A stretch of 64,000 nucleotides of DNA from Streptomyces lacrimifluminis (GTDB taxonomy: Bacteria > Actinomycetota > Actinomycetes > Streptomycetales > Streptomycetaceae): positions 193,886-257,885 of the forward strand of contig NZ_BMMU01000010.1 in NCBI RefSeq assembly GCF_014646095.1, read 5' to 3'. This document shows, piece after piece, positions 48,846-57,630 of this stretch (its first letter is position 1; each line of letters begins with the position of its first letter). The notes under the pieces were generated by a model that was given only the letters and a program-made list of their open reading frames with translations, was not told the origin of the DNA and searched no databases. The position numbers were made by a program, and so were the translations under genes.

Positions 48846-50564
48846 GTGACCGGCCGGAGGCGACGGGCTCCTGAGCGGAAACGGGGTCCGAGGAGGAAGA
48901 CGTACGGGCAGGGGTCCGGGTTGCTTCTCGGGGCCGGTGTTCTCGTCGCCGTCGGTGCGGTGGGGGTGACCGTCGCGCTCTGGCCGGTCGGTGACACGGG
49001 CTCCGGCACCGGCGGCGACATCGCGTCGACCGGCGCGGCGCGCTCCTCGGACGAGGCCGGAGCGGCCAGCTCCGCGTCCACCGCGTCCCGCGCCCCGTCC
49101 CCCGCCCCCTCTCAGTCCCCCGCCCGCGTCTACCCCCTCTCCAAGGTCCCCCGCACCATCCCCGCCGTACGCGAGCACACAGCGGCCCGGGGTCCGGGCT
49201 GGCGCCCCGCCTCGGCGTCCCGGGTGGTCGTCACCGCGGGGGGCCTCGCCGACGAGGGGAAGCTGCTCGCCGGTGAGCTGCGGATGACGTACGGCGGTAC
49301 TGCCGCCCCCCGCGCCGGGGACGTCCAGCTCAAGCTGGACCCCGGCCAGGTGGCGAAGGGCCGCGAGTCCTACACGCTCACCGTCAGGAACGGCCGCGTC
49401 ACCGTCGCCGCCCCCGCCGAAGCCGGCGTCTTCTACGGCACCCGCACCCTCAAGCAGGAGGTGACCGGCGGGAGCACCGCCCCCGAGGGTGTCGTGCGCG
49501 ACCGGCCGGCCAAGGAGCGGCGCGGACTGATGCTGGACATCGCCCGCAAGCACTTCACGGCGGCCTGGATCGAGGACCGTGTCCGGGAGCTGGGCGACCT
49601 CAAGTTCAACGAGCTGGGCCTGCACTTCTCCGACGACCAGGGTTTCCGGATCGCCTCCGACACGCACCCGGAGGTCGTCTCCGGCACCCACCTCACCAAG
49701 GCCGAGGTCCGCCGCATCCTCGCCCTCGCCGCGAGCCGTCACATCACCGTCGTGCCCGAGATCGATTCCCCGGGCCACCTGGGCGCGGTCCTCGCCGCCC
49801 ACCCCGACCTCCAGCTGAAGAACGCGCAGGGCACGGCGGCACGCGGGGCGATCGACATCTCCGAGCCCGGGGCCGCGAAGATCGTCGACGACCTGCTGGG
49901 CGAGTACGCCGATCTCTTCCCCGGCGCGTCCTGGCACCTGGGCGGCGACGAGTACCGGGCGCTGACGGTCTCCAGCCCGGCGACCTCCTACCCCCAGCTC
50001 GCCGCCGCTGCCGTCCGGAAGTACGGATCCGGCGCCGGCGTCTCCGACCTCGCGACGGGCTGGCTCAACGACCGCGCCGCCACGGTCCGCGCCCACAACC
50101 GGACGAGCGTGCGCGCCTGGAACGACGGCTTCTACAAGTCGGGTTCGGTCCAGGCGGCCAAGAACATCCAGGTCGCCTACTGGACCGGCAAGGAGATCGG
50201 CGCCAGGCAGCCGACCGCCTATCTGAGCGCGGGCCGCAAGGTCGTCAACTACAACGACGAGTACCTCTACTACGTGCTCGGCCAGCCGAACACCTTCGTC
50301 TATCCGACCGGCGAGCGGATCTACAGGCAGTGGACCCCGCGGGTGCTGCGCGGCAGTACGGCCGTCTCCGCGTCGTACGACGGACAGATACTCGGCGGGG
50401 TCTTCGCCGTCTGGTGCGACCTCGCCGGATCGCAGACCCAGAACCAGGTGGCCGCCGGCATACGGATGCCACTGCGGGCGACCGTGCAGAAGCTGTGGGA
50501 CCCCCGGGCCCAACCACCCCTGTCCTGGACCGAGTTCAAGAAGCTGGCGGGCAGGCTGGGCTGA
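48846..50564 (+). CDS. Beta-N-acetylhexosaminidase, GH20
   Basis: A 572-residue exported glycosidase cleaving terminal GlcNAc/GalNAc, for example from chitin oligomers or peptidoglycan fragments. A basic N-terminus (RRRRAPERKRGPRRK) precedes a signal-anchor helix (LLLGAGVLVAVGAVGVTVAL) and a Ser/Ala/Pro-rich linker. The GH20b-like domain is at about 120-215. The catalytic TIM barrel starts at RRGLMLDIARKHFTAAWIED, with VVPEIDSPGHLGAVLAAHPD and the catalytic Asp-Glu in WHLGGDEYRAL near residue 366. WNDGFYKSG and VFAVWCDLAGSQTQ follow. The GTG at 48846 is used; the 279 bases upstream contain no gene and presumably the promoter. Confidence 0.92.
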   Translation: MTGRRRRAPERKRGPRRKTYGQGSGLLLGAGVLVAVGAVGVTVALWPVGDTGSGTGGDIASTGAARSSDEAGAASSASTASRAPSPAPSQSPARVYPLSKVPRTIPAVREHTAARGPGWRPASASRVVVTAGGLADEGKLLAGELRMTYGGTAAPRAGDVQLKLDPGQVAKGRESYTLTVRNGRVTVAAPAEAGVFYGTRTLKQEVTGGSTAPEGVVRDRPAKERRGLMLDIARKHFTAAWIEDRVRELGDLKFNELGLHFSDDQGFRIASDTHPEVVSGTHLTKAEVRRILALAASRHITVVPEIDSPGHLGAVLAAHPDLQLKNAQGTAARGAIDISEPGAAKIVDDLLGEYADLFPGASWHLGGDEYRALTVSSPATSYPQLAAAAVRKYGSGAGVSDLATGWLNDRAATVRAHNRTSVRAWNDGFYKSGSVQAAKNIQVAYWTGKEIGARQPTAYLSAGRKVVNYNDEYLYYVLGQPNTFVYPTGERIYRQWTPRVLRGSTAVSASYDGQILGGVFAVWCDLAGSQTQNQVAAGIRMPLRATVQKLWDPRAQPPLSWTEFKKLAGRLG

Positions 50565-50691
50565 AACCGGCTGGACGTACGGGCCCGGTGAACCGTACGT
50601 TCCGCACAGGTAGCACACGTATTCGTATTCGCATGTCGGGCGCGGTCCTGGGGAGGGACGGCGCCCGGCTTCTTGTTCCCGGGGGATCGAC

Positions 50692-51525
50692 ATGTTCTGC
50701 AAGCACTGCAAGCTGTCCACGGCAGCTACCCCCGAGGGCCTGTGCTGGGACTGCGCCGACGCCGCCGACGAGCCCAGGTCCGGGCGCACGTTCGCGTCCC
50801 GGCCCGTGCTCCCGGCGCCGCCCGCACCCACCGGTCCCGTCGTCCAGCCGCACGGACCGGCCTGGCTGCGTTCGCCGGTCGGACTCGGCAAGGCGGTCGC
50901 CGTACTGCTCGGCGTGGTCATCGCCGTCGACCTCTTCGCCGTCTACGCCGACTTCACCATGTACGACGTGATGAGCTCCATGACGGACGACAGCCTCGGC
51001 TACGACGGCTACAACGACCTCCAGGGCGACGCCGAGCGGGCGGACTCGCTCTTTGCCGCCGCCGCGGTCGCGCAGATGGTGGCCTTCGTCGCGGCGATCG
51101 TCGTCTACCTCGTCTGGTTTCTGCGGGTGCGGGTCAACGCCGAGGTGTTCAACCCGTTCGGGCACAGCAAGAAGCGCGCCTGGGCGGGCTGGGGATGGTT
51201 CGTGCCGGTCGTGAGCCTGTGGTTCCCGCGCCGGATCATGCTGGACATCTGGGACGCGAGCAGCCCAGCCGGCACCCGCACCTCGCACGCGCTCGTCAAC
51301 GCCTGGTGGACGCTGTGGCTCGTCGCGGTGCTCACCAGGAGGCTCGGATCCAGCGCGTACAACCGCGCCGAGACCCTGGAGGAGATCCGGGACGCCGCCG
51401 GCCAGGTGCTCTTCTCCGACTCCGTCGACATCGTGGCAGCCGTGCTCGCGATCCTCGTCGTGCTCCGGCTGACCCGTATGCAGCACGAGAAGGCCCAGCA
51501 CGGCCCCGTCCCCGTGGGCGTCTGA
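50692..51525 (+). CDS. DUF4328 membrane protein with N-terminal zinc ribbon-like motif
   Basis: A 277-residue protein. MFCKHCKLSTAATPEGLCWD has two CxxC pairs (CKHC, CWDC) that could bind one zinc. After a Pro-rich linker come four or more helices (VAVLLGVVIAVDLFAVYADF, VAQMVAFVAAIVVYLVWFLR, AGWGWFVPVVSLWFPRRIML, VDIVAAVLAILVVLRLTRMQ). WFLRVRVNAEVFNPFGH and the Trp/Pro-rich segment are characteristic of DUF4328. Function unknown. Confidence 0.85.
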   Translation: MFCKHCKLSTAATPEGLCWDCADAADEPRSGRTFASRPVLPAPPAPTGPVVQPHGPAWLRSPVGLGKAVAVLLGVVIAVDLFAVYADFTMYDVMSSMTDDSLGYDGYNDLQGDAERADSLFAAAAVAQMVAFVAAIVVYLVWFLRVRVNAEVFNPFGHSKKRAWAGWGWFVPVVSLWFPRRIMLDIWDASSPAGTRTSHALVNAWWTLWLVAVLTRRLGSSAYNRAETLEEIRDAAGQVLFSDSVDIVAAVLAILVVLRLTRMQHEKAQHGPVPVGV

Positions 51526-51613
51526 CGTCCGATTGTCGGATCCCTGGCCAACTCGCGTGTGTCTGTGGTGTATTCGGCGCGGGCACTGCGAGCAGAACCG
51601 GAACGCCAGGGGG

Positions 51614-52162
51614 ATGGCATTGGGTTACTGGGGCTACTTGATCGTGGGCAGGAGCGAGCAGCCGCTCGCGGAGACCGACGCCCTGCGTGCGGTGCGCGAC
51701 GGCCTGACCTCGCGGGAACGGCGGGACGACGGCTGGCAGGTGTGGGAGTACCCGAGCGGCGACGGTGACGTCGGCAGCATGAACGCGCTCGCCATGGAGA
51801 CCGGCGCTCCCGCGCTCTTCGGGTACGTCATGGACAGCCACTGTGTGGTCCTGGAGGCGGCGGCGCCCGCGAGCGGGGCGTGGACCACCTGTCTGGTGCG
51901 CGACGCCATGGCCGGGTACCTGGGCGCCGGGCAGAGCGACGGCGCGGAGGCGGGCGAGGGCGAGGAAGGCGCTGGGCTGACGCTCGACGACTACTTCCTG
52001 GAGCCCGGCGACGCCGCCCGGCGCGCGGTCGACTGGGCCGCCGAGGCTGGCCACACGGTGAACGCCGGGCCGCTCCTCGACGTACTGACCTCGGAACCCG
52101 ACCCGTTGGCCGAAAACCTGTTCTTCCGGTTCCTCGACCGACTAGGTGTTCTCCCTCTGTGA
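51614..52162 (+). CDS. Conserved hypothetical protein
   Basis: A 182-residue soluble acidic protein, ATG at 51614 after CCAGGGGG. It begins MALGYWGYLIVGRSEQPLAE and contains DGWQVWEYPSGDGDVGSMNA, FGYVMDSHCVVLEAAAPASG and LDDYFLEPGDAARRAVDWAA. I believe homologues are widespread in Streptomyces, without a known role. It has no membrane segment. It lies 75 bases before the next gene in the same direction. Confidence 0.75.
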   Translation: MALGYWGYLIVGRSEQPLAETDALRAVRDGLTSRERRDDGWQVWEYPSGDGDVGSMNALAMETGAPALFGYVMDSHCVVLEAAAPASGAWTTCLVRDAMAGYLGAGQSDGAEAGEGEEGAGLTLDDYFLEPGDAARRAVDWAAEAGHTVNAGPLLDVLTSEPDPLAENLFFRFLDRLGVLPL

Positions 52163-52237
52163 CGCTCCGGGTACGTTGCACGCAGTAAGGGAAAATACGG
52201 GCTCCGTAAGGGATGGCGCCCTCGGAGGGAGGCGTGC

Positions 52238-52882
52238 ATGAGCCTGGTGGAACTGATCGACGATGCCGACGAGCGCGGACTGACGGCCAGTGGACTGGCT
52301 TGTTTGGATCGGTGCGTGTCCCTCCTGGGCGGCGACGACGAGATCCTGCGTCCCCTGTGGGCCAGCCTCGCCGACGGCAGTGACGCGGAGGACTGGGCGA
52401 CCCACCTGGAACAGGTCCGGGTCAAACTCGGCCCCGCCGACCCCGCCGACCCCGCCGCCACCCCTCAGGCCACCCCTCAGGCCACCCCTCCGGCCACCCC
52501 TCCGGCGGCCTCTGCGGCCCCCGTGGCCTCCGCCGAGGGTGAGGCCATCCTCCTCGCCCGGCGGATGCTCGCCACCGCCCCCGCCTCCCGGTCCGTCGCC
52601 GAGGTGCGCGCCTGGGCCGACGACTGCTCCGTCGCCGCCCTCCGTATCCACCGGCTCCTGGACGCCTCCGCCGCCGGCCCGTCCTCGGTCGACTCCCACC
52701 GCGCAGGCGGTACGGAGGGAATCTCGCCCCTCGTCGCCGCCGAACTGCGGCGCCAGATCACCGTGCTGGAACTGCTCGCGGGGCACGGTTCCGGCGGGCT
52801 GCGGCAGGCGCTGGCCGTGTCGACCGAGGGGCGGCGCGTCCTGCGCGCGGTGGTGTCGCGACGAGCACGCGGACGGGCCTGA
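52238..52882 (+). CDS. Conserved hypothetical protein with a 12-base repeat linker
   Basis: A 214-residue helical protein starting MSLVELIDDADERGLTASGL, with an acidic first domain (residues 1-65, CVSLLGGDDEILRPLWASLA) and a helical second domain (residues 95-205, EAILLARRMLATAPASRSVA, LRRQITVLELLAGHGSGGLR). They are joined by ATPQATPQATPPATPP, encoded by four 12-base units at 52457-52504. No known function. Confidence 0.7.
   Translation: MSLVELIDDADERGLTASGLACLDRCVSLLGGDDEILRPLWASLADGSDAEDWATHLEQVRVKLGPADPADPAATPQATPQATPPATPPAASAAPVASAEGEAILLARRMLATAPASRSVAEVRAWADDCSVAALRIHRLLDASAAGPSSVDSHRAGGTEGISPLVAAELRRQITVLELLAGHGSGGLRQALAVSTEGRRVLRAVVSRRARGRA
52457..52504 (+). repeat. 12-base coding tandem repeat
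   Basis: Four copies of GCCACCCCTC(A/C)G encode ATP(Q/P) units of an inter-domain linker. Copies 1-2 end in CAG and copies 3-4 in CCG, suggesting two rounds of duplication. Confidence 0.85.
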
Positions 52883-53037
52883 CCACCGTAACCGGGCGGG
52901 CCTGACCACCAGAACCGGGCGGGCCATGTGGCTTTCCTGTGGTCGTCCTGGGGTGGACCTGGGGTGTTCCCGCGCTGATCCCCGGCAGGCGCCGAAATAG
53001 GGTGACGCGCGCCGCCACCTGCGCGCTTACCTGGAAT

Positions 53038-53448
53038 GTGACAGCACACCGAGCACCAGAACGAGCAGCCCGAGCGACACGTCCGCAGGCCGCCGCGAAG
53101 CCCGTGCGATGGGCCGCCGACACCGTCTCGACGATGCGCGAGGGCGCGCGGCTGCGCCTCGACTACTCGACCCAGAGTCTGTGGCGCGCCGACCGGATGA
53201 TCGAGGAACTCCGCCGCGAGCAGACGCCGTACGCCGCCGTGGAGTCGGTGCTGCGCGGCTTCGGGGCGTACGCGGGAGAGGTGATCGTGCGGCGGACCGA
53301 AGGCGCCGCGGAGTGGCTGGAGGCGGGCGGCGGGCACTGGGTCCGCACGGCCGACGGGCGGTTGTGGGACCCGGTCGACGAGGCCCGCCGCTGTTTCGCC
53401 GGCCACGGTTCGCTGCGACTGCTGTGCCGGGACGCGACGGCGAACTGA
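53038..53448 (+). CDS. Conserved hypothetical protein
   Basis: A protein of about 136 residues if the GTG at 53038 is used; the ATG at 53134 (MREGARLRLDYSTQSL) is an equally reasonable start. The frame is open upstream. The conserved-looking part is LDYSTQSLWRADRMIEELRR, VLRGFGAYAGEVIVRRTEGA, WLEAGGGHWVRTADGRLWDP, VDEARRCFAGHGSLRLLCRD. The pattern suggests a small alpha/beta protein that I recall only as a Streptomyces hypothetical. It lies 24 bases before the first sigma-factor gene in the same direction. Confidence 0.6.
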   Translation: MTAHRAPERAARATRPQAAAKPVRWAADTVSTMREGARLRLDYSTQSLWRADRMIEELRREQTPYAAVESVLRGFGAYAGEVIVRRTEGAAEWLEAGGGHWVRTADGRLWDPVDEARRCFAGHGSLRLLCRDATAN

Positions 53449-53472
53449 ACCGGCGCGAGCAGTGACGTTTCC

Positions 53473-54138
53473 GTGCCGAGCGACGCAGTTGCCCATGGGG
53501 ACGGGGAGCCGGACCCGCACTCGCACTCGGTGCGCCGGTACGGACGAGGACAGCGCTTGGGCCAGGGACGACGGGAACCCCGCCGGGTACGGGTGGACGA
53601 CGCGCGGCTGGGCGACGCCGTCGCGCGGGCCCAGGACGGGGACGAGGCGGCCTTCGCGGTCGCCTACCGGCTCGTGCAGCCCGGACTCCTCGGCTATCTG
53701 CGCGGCCTCGTCGACGACGAGGCCGAGGACGTGGCGTCCGACGCCTGGCTGGAGATCTCCCGCGACCTGGGCCGCTTCAAGGGCGACGGCGCCGGGTTCC
53801 GCGGCTGGACGGCGACCATCGCCCGCAACCGCGCCCTCGACCTGCTGCGCCGTAGACGGACACGGCCCCGGGGGACGGCGCTCGAACAGGACGTACTGGA
53901 CCTGCCCGGCCCGCACAGCACCCCGGACCAGGCCCTGGAGGCACTCTCCACGGAGTACGCCCTCGGGCTCATCGCCGGGCTCCCGCGCGACCAGGCCGAG
54001 GCGGTCCTGCTCCGTGTGGTCGTCGGCCTCGACGCCCCGGCCGCCGCCCGCGTCCTCGGCAAACGCCCCGGCGCGGTACGCACGGCCGCGCACCGGGGCC
54101 TGAAGCGCCTCGCCCGGCAACTGGGGGAACCGACATGA
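53473..54138 (+). CDS. Sigma-70 family (ECF-type) RNA polymerase sigma factor, copy 1
   Basis: A 221-residue sigma factor from a GTG at 53473. Region 2 is at about residues 58-115 (FAVAYRLVQPGLLGYLRGLV, AEDVASDAWLEISRDLGRFK, FRGWTATIARNRALDLLRRR). Region 4 is at about 155-215 (ALGLIAGLPRDQAEAVLLRV, GKRPGAVRTAAHRGLKRLAR). The first 45 residues are His/Arg-rich and not conserved. The stop overlaps the start of a 67-residue gene by four bases. It is a close paralogue of the sigma gene at 54598. Confidence 0.9.
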   Translation: MPSDAVAHGDGEPDPHSHSVRRYGRGQRLGQGRREPRRVRVDDARLGDAVARAQDGDEAAFAVAYRLVQPGLLGYLRGLVDDEAEDVASDAWLEISRDLGRFKGDGAGFRGWTATIARNRALDLLRRRRTRPRGTALEQDVLDLPGPHSTPDQALEALSTEYALGLIAGLPRDQAEAVLLRVVVGLDAPAAARVLGKRPGAVRTAAHRGLKRLARQLGEPT

Positions 54139-54338
54139 ACGGCGACGACATGACAGGCGGCCGACCGCGCGGGCGCCTGGCCGGGCTGCTCGCCGCCGCC
54201 CTGCGCGAAAACCCACGCGACGACGACGACACCACCACCGGCGACGGCGAGCGGAAGGCGATCGCCGCGTTCCTCCTGGCCAGGGACTCCGGCGCGCACA
54301 AGGTGACACGTCCCCGGCGCCGGGACGACTGGCGATGA
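54135..54338 (+). CDS. Small protein coupled to sigma factor copy 1 (truncated partner-like)
   Basis: A 67-residue protein: GRPRGRLAGLLAAALRENPR, a DDDDTTT acidic stretch, then GERKAIAAFLLARDSGAHKV and a basic end. The start is fixed by the ATGA overlap (54135-54138). It aligns by eye with the N-terminal part of the large partner of sigma copy 2 (RAELLAKTLGAL...GEAAALAAFRKAR), so it appears to be a stripped-down version lacking the membrane helix and tail. A role in binding the sigma factor is inferred. Confidence 0.65.
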   Translation: MNGDDMTGGRPRGRLAGLLAAALRENPRDDDDTTTGDGERKAIAAFLLARDSGAHKVTRPRRRDDWR

Positions 54339-54597
54339 CCACGGGCCCCGCCGACCGCCGATGGCAACGACCGGGGCCGCCACCCCCCACAGGAGAGGCC
54401 CCGGCCGTCGCGCGGCACGGGCCGCGCGGCGGCCCGTATCTCCTACAGCGCCGCGCGTGCGTTTTCTGTCACACCGTCACCGCGTCACGAGTTAGTTGCA
54501 CGTTGTACGGACATGGACGAGGAGCGCTTTCACGCCGTAACGTGCCTTTCGCTACAGGCTGCGGACGACAGGCAACTGCATCCACTGAGGTCTTGAG

Positions 54598-55269
54598 GTG
54601 TGCGCGGTGCAGGGGGACGACGCGGAGCTGACCACCGCGGTGCTTGCGGCACAGACCGGGGACGAGACCGCTTTCCGGACTGTGTACCGCTCGGTGCACC
54701 CACGGCTGCTCAGGTACGTGCGGACACTGGTCGGCGACCCGGACGCCGAGGACGTGACGTCCGAGGCCTGGCTCCAGATCGCCCGTGACCTCGACCGGTT
54801 CAGCGGGGACGCGGACCGGTTCCGGGGCTGGGCCGCGCGGATCGCCCGCAACCGCGCCCTGGATCACATACGGATGCGCGGACGCCGCCCCGCCATAGGC
54901 GGCGACGAGACCGAGCTGTCCGGCCGGGCCGCCGACTCCGACACGGCGGGTGAGGCCATGGAGTCGCTGGCCACCGACAGCACCCTCTCCCTCATAGCCC
55001 AACTGCCGCAGGACCAGGCCGAGGCCGTCGTGCTGCGGGTGGTCGTCGGCCTCGACGCCAAGACCGCTGCCGAGACCCTCGGCAAGCGCCCCGGAGCCGT
55101 CCGCACGGCGGCGCACCGCGGACTGCGACGGCTCGCGGAGCTGCTCGGGGAGGACCCGGACACGACCGTCGCGCTGGACGCGCTGCCGCTCCCACGGGAA
55201 CCGCACGGACGTGCGGTGTCGTCGGCCGGTGTGACGCATACGCGTTCGCGGACGCAGAAGGACATGTGA
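54598..55269 (+). CDS. Sigma-70 family (ECF-type) RNA polymerase sigma factor, copy 2
   Basis: A 223-residue sigma factor. Region 2: FRTVYRSVHPRLLRYVRTLV, AEDVTSEAWLQIARDLDRFS, FRGWAARIARNRALDHIRMR. Region 4: LSLIAQLPQDQAEAVVLRVV, GKRPGAVRTAAHRGLRRLAE. A C-terminal tail of about 35 residues is not conserved. GTG 54598 or GTG 54607 may start it. The TGATG overlap (55267-55271) couples it to its large membrane partner. The 259 bases before it hold no gene. Confidence 0.9.
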   Translation: MCAVQGDDAELTTAVLAAQTGDETAFRTVYRSVHPRLLRYVRTLVGDPDAEDVTSEAWLQIARDLDRFSGDADRFRGWAARIARNRALDHIRMRGRRPAIGGDETELSGRAADSDTAGEAMESLATDSTLSLIAQLPQDQAEAVVLRVVVGLDAKTAAETLGKRPGAVRTAAHRGLRRLAELLGEDPDTTVALDALPLPREPHGRAVSSAGVTHTRSRTQKDM

Positions 55270-56447
55270 TGGCCGACGACGATCCGTACAGGTGGCTGGA
55301 CCGCGCTGCGGCGGAGCGTTTGCTGAGCGGGGAGCCCCTGGAGGCTTCACTGGAGTCCGCGGGCCCCGAAGCCCGCGACCGGGCCGAGCTGCTCGCCAAG
55401 ACCCTGGGCGCGCTCTCCGTGGACACTCCGCCGGGCAGCGCCGAACTCCCCGGCGAGGCCGCCGCGTTGGCCGCTTTCCGCAAGGCCCGCCCGGCCCCCG
55501 GCCGCACCACCGTCGCCCTCACGCCCGCCACGCTGCCGGCGTCGGACATCGGCTCGGACATCGGTTCGGACATGGGCCTCGTACGGGTGGGAGGGTTCGG
55601 GCGTGCCGGTGCCTCTCCCCGGAGCGGCGCGCGCGCTGCCCGCTGGGGCCGTCCGCTGCGTCTGGGGCTCGGTGCCGCGCTGGCCGTCGGCATGGTCGGC
55701 TCGGTCGCGATGGCCGCCGGCGTCGGTGTCCTGCCGAACCCGTTCGACGGGGACGAGCCCGGCCGCCCCGCCGCCACCGTGTCGGCCGGCGAGTCACGCG
55801 ACCCCATGCAGGCCTCGCCGTCGCCGGACGCCCCCCGGGGCAAGAGCGTCCCGACCTTCAGGCCCGACAGCACCGCCGGGGGCTCCGCCGGCAAGGGCAC
55901 CGCCGGGCGCGACGAGCCCCAGGGCAGCCCGACCGGCGGGGGACAGGGGTCCCGCTCCGATCCGGGCGTGCCCGGCGACTGGCGCAGCGGACTCGCCCTG
56001 TCCTGCCGTGACATGCGCAGCGGCAAGAAGCTGGAGGCGGAGCGCAGACGAGCCCTGGAGAAGGCGGCCAAGGGTTCCAGGAAGATTCCGGAGTACTGCG
56101 AGGACGCCCTGAGGGACGAACCGGCCGTCCGTTCGAACACCGACACGGGCACCGGTGCGGGCGGGGGAGACGCCGATGTCGAGGACGGCCAGAACGGCGC
56201 CGGCGACACCGGCGGCAAGGGCAACGGCGTGAGCGACGGCAACGGCAACGACCACGGCGGTGACGGTGACGGTGGGAACGACCACCGCAGTGGCAACGGC
56301 GGGGGCCGCGGCAACCGTGCCGCGGCGCAGCCGACACCCACGCCGACGTCCTTCTCCGCGCCCAGGGCGGACGAGACCCCGTACGATCCGGCGCCGCCGG
56401 AGCCCGACCCGTCGTACGGCGTCCTGCCGCTGCCGACGGCCACCTGA
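55269..56447 (+). CDS. Membrane protein coupled to sigma factor copy 2 (anti-sigma candidate)
   Basis: A 392-residue protein. Cytoplasmic N-terminus (residues 1-130): PYRWLDRAAAERLLSGEPLE, then RDRAELLAKTLGAL and GEAAALAAFRKARPAPG. One membrane helix is near residue 140 (LRLGLGAALAVGMVGSVAMA). The outer part has a short cysteine-containing helix (WRSGLALSCRDMRSGKKLEA, KIPEYCEDALRDEPA) in a long Gly/Asp/Asn-rich repeat region (NGNDHGGDGDGGNDHRSGNG). Position and topology suggest a membrane anti-sigma factor, although the usual zinc-binding HxxxCxxC is absent. The ATG at 55269 overlaps the sigma stop. Confidence 0.75.
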   Translation: MADDDPYRWLDRAAAERLLSGEPLEASLESAGPEARDRAELLAKTLGALSVDTPPGSAELPGEAAALAAFRKARPAPGRTTVALTPATLPASDIGSDIGSDMGLVRVGGFGRAGASPRSGARAARWGRPLRLGLGAALAVGMVGSVAMAAGVGVLPNPFDGDEPGRPAATVSAGESRDPMQASPSPDAPRGKSVPTFRPDSTAGGSAGKGTAGRDEPQGSPTGGGQGSRSDPGVPGDWRSGLALSCRDMRSGKKLEAERRRALEKAAKGSRKIPEYCEDALRDEPAVRSNTDTGTGAGGGDADVEDGQNGAGDTGGKGNGVSDGNGNDHGGDGDGGNDHRSGNGGGRGNRAAAQPTPTPTSFSAPRADETPYDPAPPEPDPSYGVLPLPTAT

Positions 56448-56742
56448 GCCCGTACGCCACAAGGCGCACTCCTCTGCCCGCGTCGCACGCATCGCACCGC
56501 GCCGGGATCGACCGCAGCACACCGCTCCGACCTGCACAGACGTGCGCCGGTGAACTTCTCACGTGCCGGGTGTGACACTTTCGGCGGCGCCGACGCAGTA
56601 GAAAGTGAGCCGACTGGTCATCGGTTCCTCGCACAGAGCCGGGGTTCCCCCCGTACCTACGGCTCGTGCACCTGGCGCGGGCGGGACACGTTCCCCCGGT
56701 CCCGTCCGCGCCCCGGATCCCGTCGAATCCCTCGCCGCGGGA

Positions 56743-57630
56743 TCACCAGTGGACGACGACCTTGTCGCCGTTGCTCACCTCGGCGAAGATCGCCGCGATC
56801 GCCGTCTCGTCCCGGATGTTCACACAGCCGTGCGAGGCGCCGCCGTAGCCGCGGGCCGCGAAGTCGGCGGAGTAGTGGACCGCCTGACCGCCGCTGAAGA
56901 ACATCGCGTAGGGCATGGGGGAGTCGTAGAGCGTGGACACGTGGTGGCGTGACTTCCAGTAGACCCTGAAGACGCCTTCCCGGGTCGGCGTGTACTGGCT
57001 GCCGAACCGCACGGCCACCGTCGAGACGGTCCGGCCGTCGATCATCCAGCGCAGCGTCCGGCTCGTCTTGCTGATGCACAGCACCCGGCCCGTGAGACAG
57101 CGCGGGTCGGGATAGGCGGCCGGCTGCCCGCCCATCAGATACAGCTCCCACCGTCCGGGTTCGCGCGTCATCCGCAGCAGGCGCTGCCAGGTGACGGTGT
57201 CGGTCCTCCCGGTGCGCGGCAGCCCGCGCTTGCCCTGGAAGCCCCTGACGGCGTTCTCCGTCAGATCGTCGTACGACCCGGTCGGCCCGTCGTAGAGCCA
57301 GGCGACCTGGCGCAGCCGCGCCTGGAGTTCCCGCACGTCCCGCCCGCTGTCCCCGCGCGACCAGAGAACGGGGGCCGGCGGCGAGGGAGCGCGGGTCGCC
57401 TTCCTCGGAGTCGGCGTCGGAGTCGGCACCTGTGTGGGCGCCTGGGTGGGCGTGGCGCCGGGTTTGTCGTCGTCGGGCGGGTGCGAGACCTGGATGTGCA
57501 CGGGCGACCGCGGGTTGCCGTCCGGGTCGGTCGTCTGCACCGTGCAGCCGCTCACCGCAAGAGCCGTGAGAACGGCGAACATCACCTTTCGCATGCCCGT
57601 AGTACGCAAGCCGGACCCCCCGAAGCTCAT
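56743..57630 (-). CDS. L,D-transpeptidase lipoprotein with peptidoglycan-binding domain
   Basis: A 295-residue lipoprotein. VMFAVLTALAVSGCTVQTTD gives a lipobox (VSGC) near residue 26 from the ATG at 57630; ATG 57594 is an alternative. A Pro/Thr-rich linker leads to a PG_binding_1 domain (LWSRGDSGRDVRELQARLRQ, ENAVRGFQGKRGLPRTGRTD). The YkuD domain follows: LCISKTSRTLRWMIDGRTVS, then HYSADFAARGYGGASHGCVN with the catalytic SHGCxNIR cysteine near residue 270. It forms 3-3 crosslinks in peptidoglycan or anchors proteins. The 295 bases after it (56448-56742) contain no supportable gene. Confidence 0.92.
   Translation of the reverse strand: MSFGGSGLRTTGMRKVMFAVLTALAVSGCTVQTTDPDGNPRSPVHIQVSHPPDDDKPGATPTQAPTQVPTPTPTPRKATRAPSPPAPVLWSRGDSGRDVRELQARLRQVAWLYDGPTGSYDDLTENAVRGFQGKRGLPRTGRTDTVTWQRLLRMTREPGRWELYLMGGQPAAYPDPRCLTGRVLCISKTSRTLRWMIDGRTVSTVAVRFGSQYTPTREGVFRVYWKSRHHVSTLYDSPMPYAMFFSGGQAVHYSADFAARGYGGASHGCVNIRDETAIAAIFAEVSNGDKVVVHW

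Noticed and set aside
48669..50921. 750-codon minus-strand frame opposite the GH20 gene
   Set aside because: No domain, low-complexity, antisense to a clear hexosaminidase.
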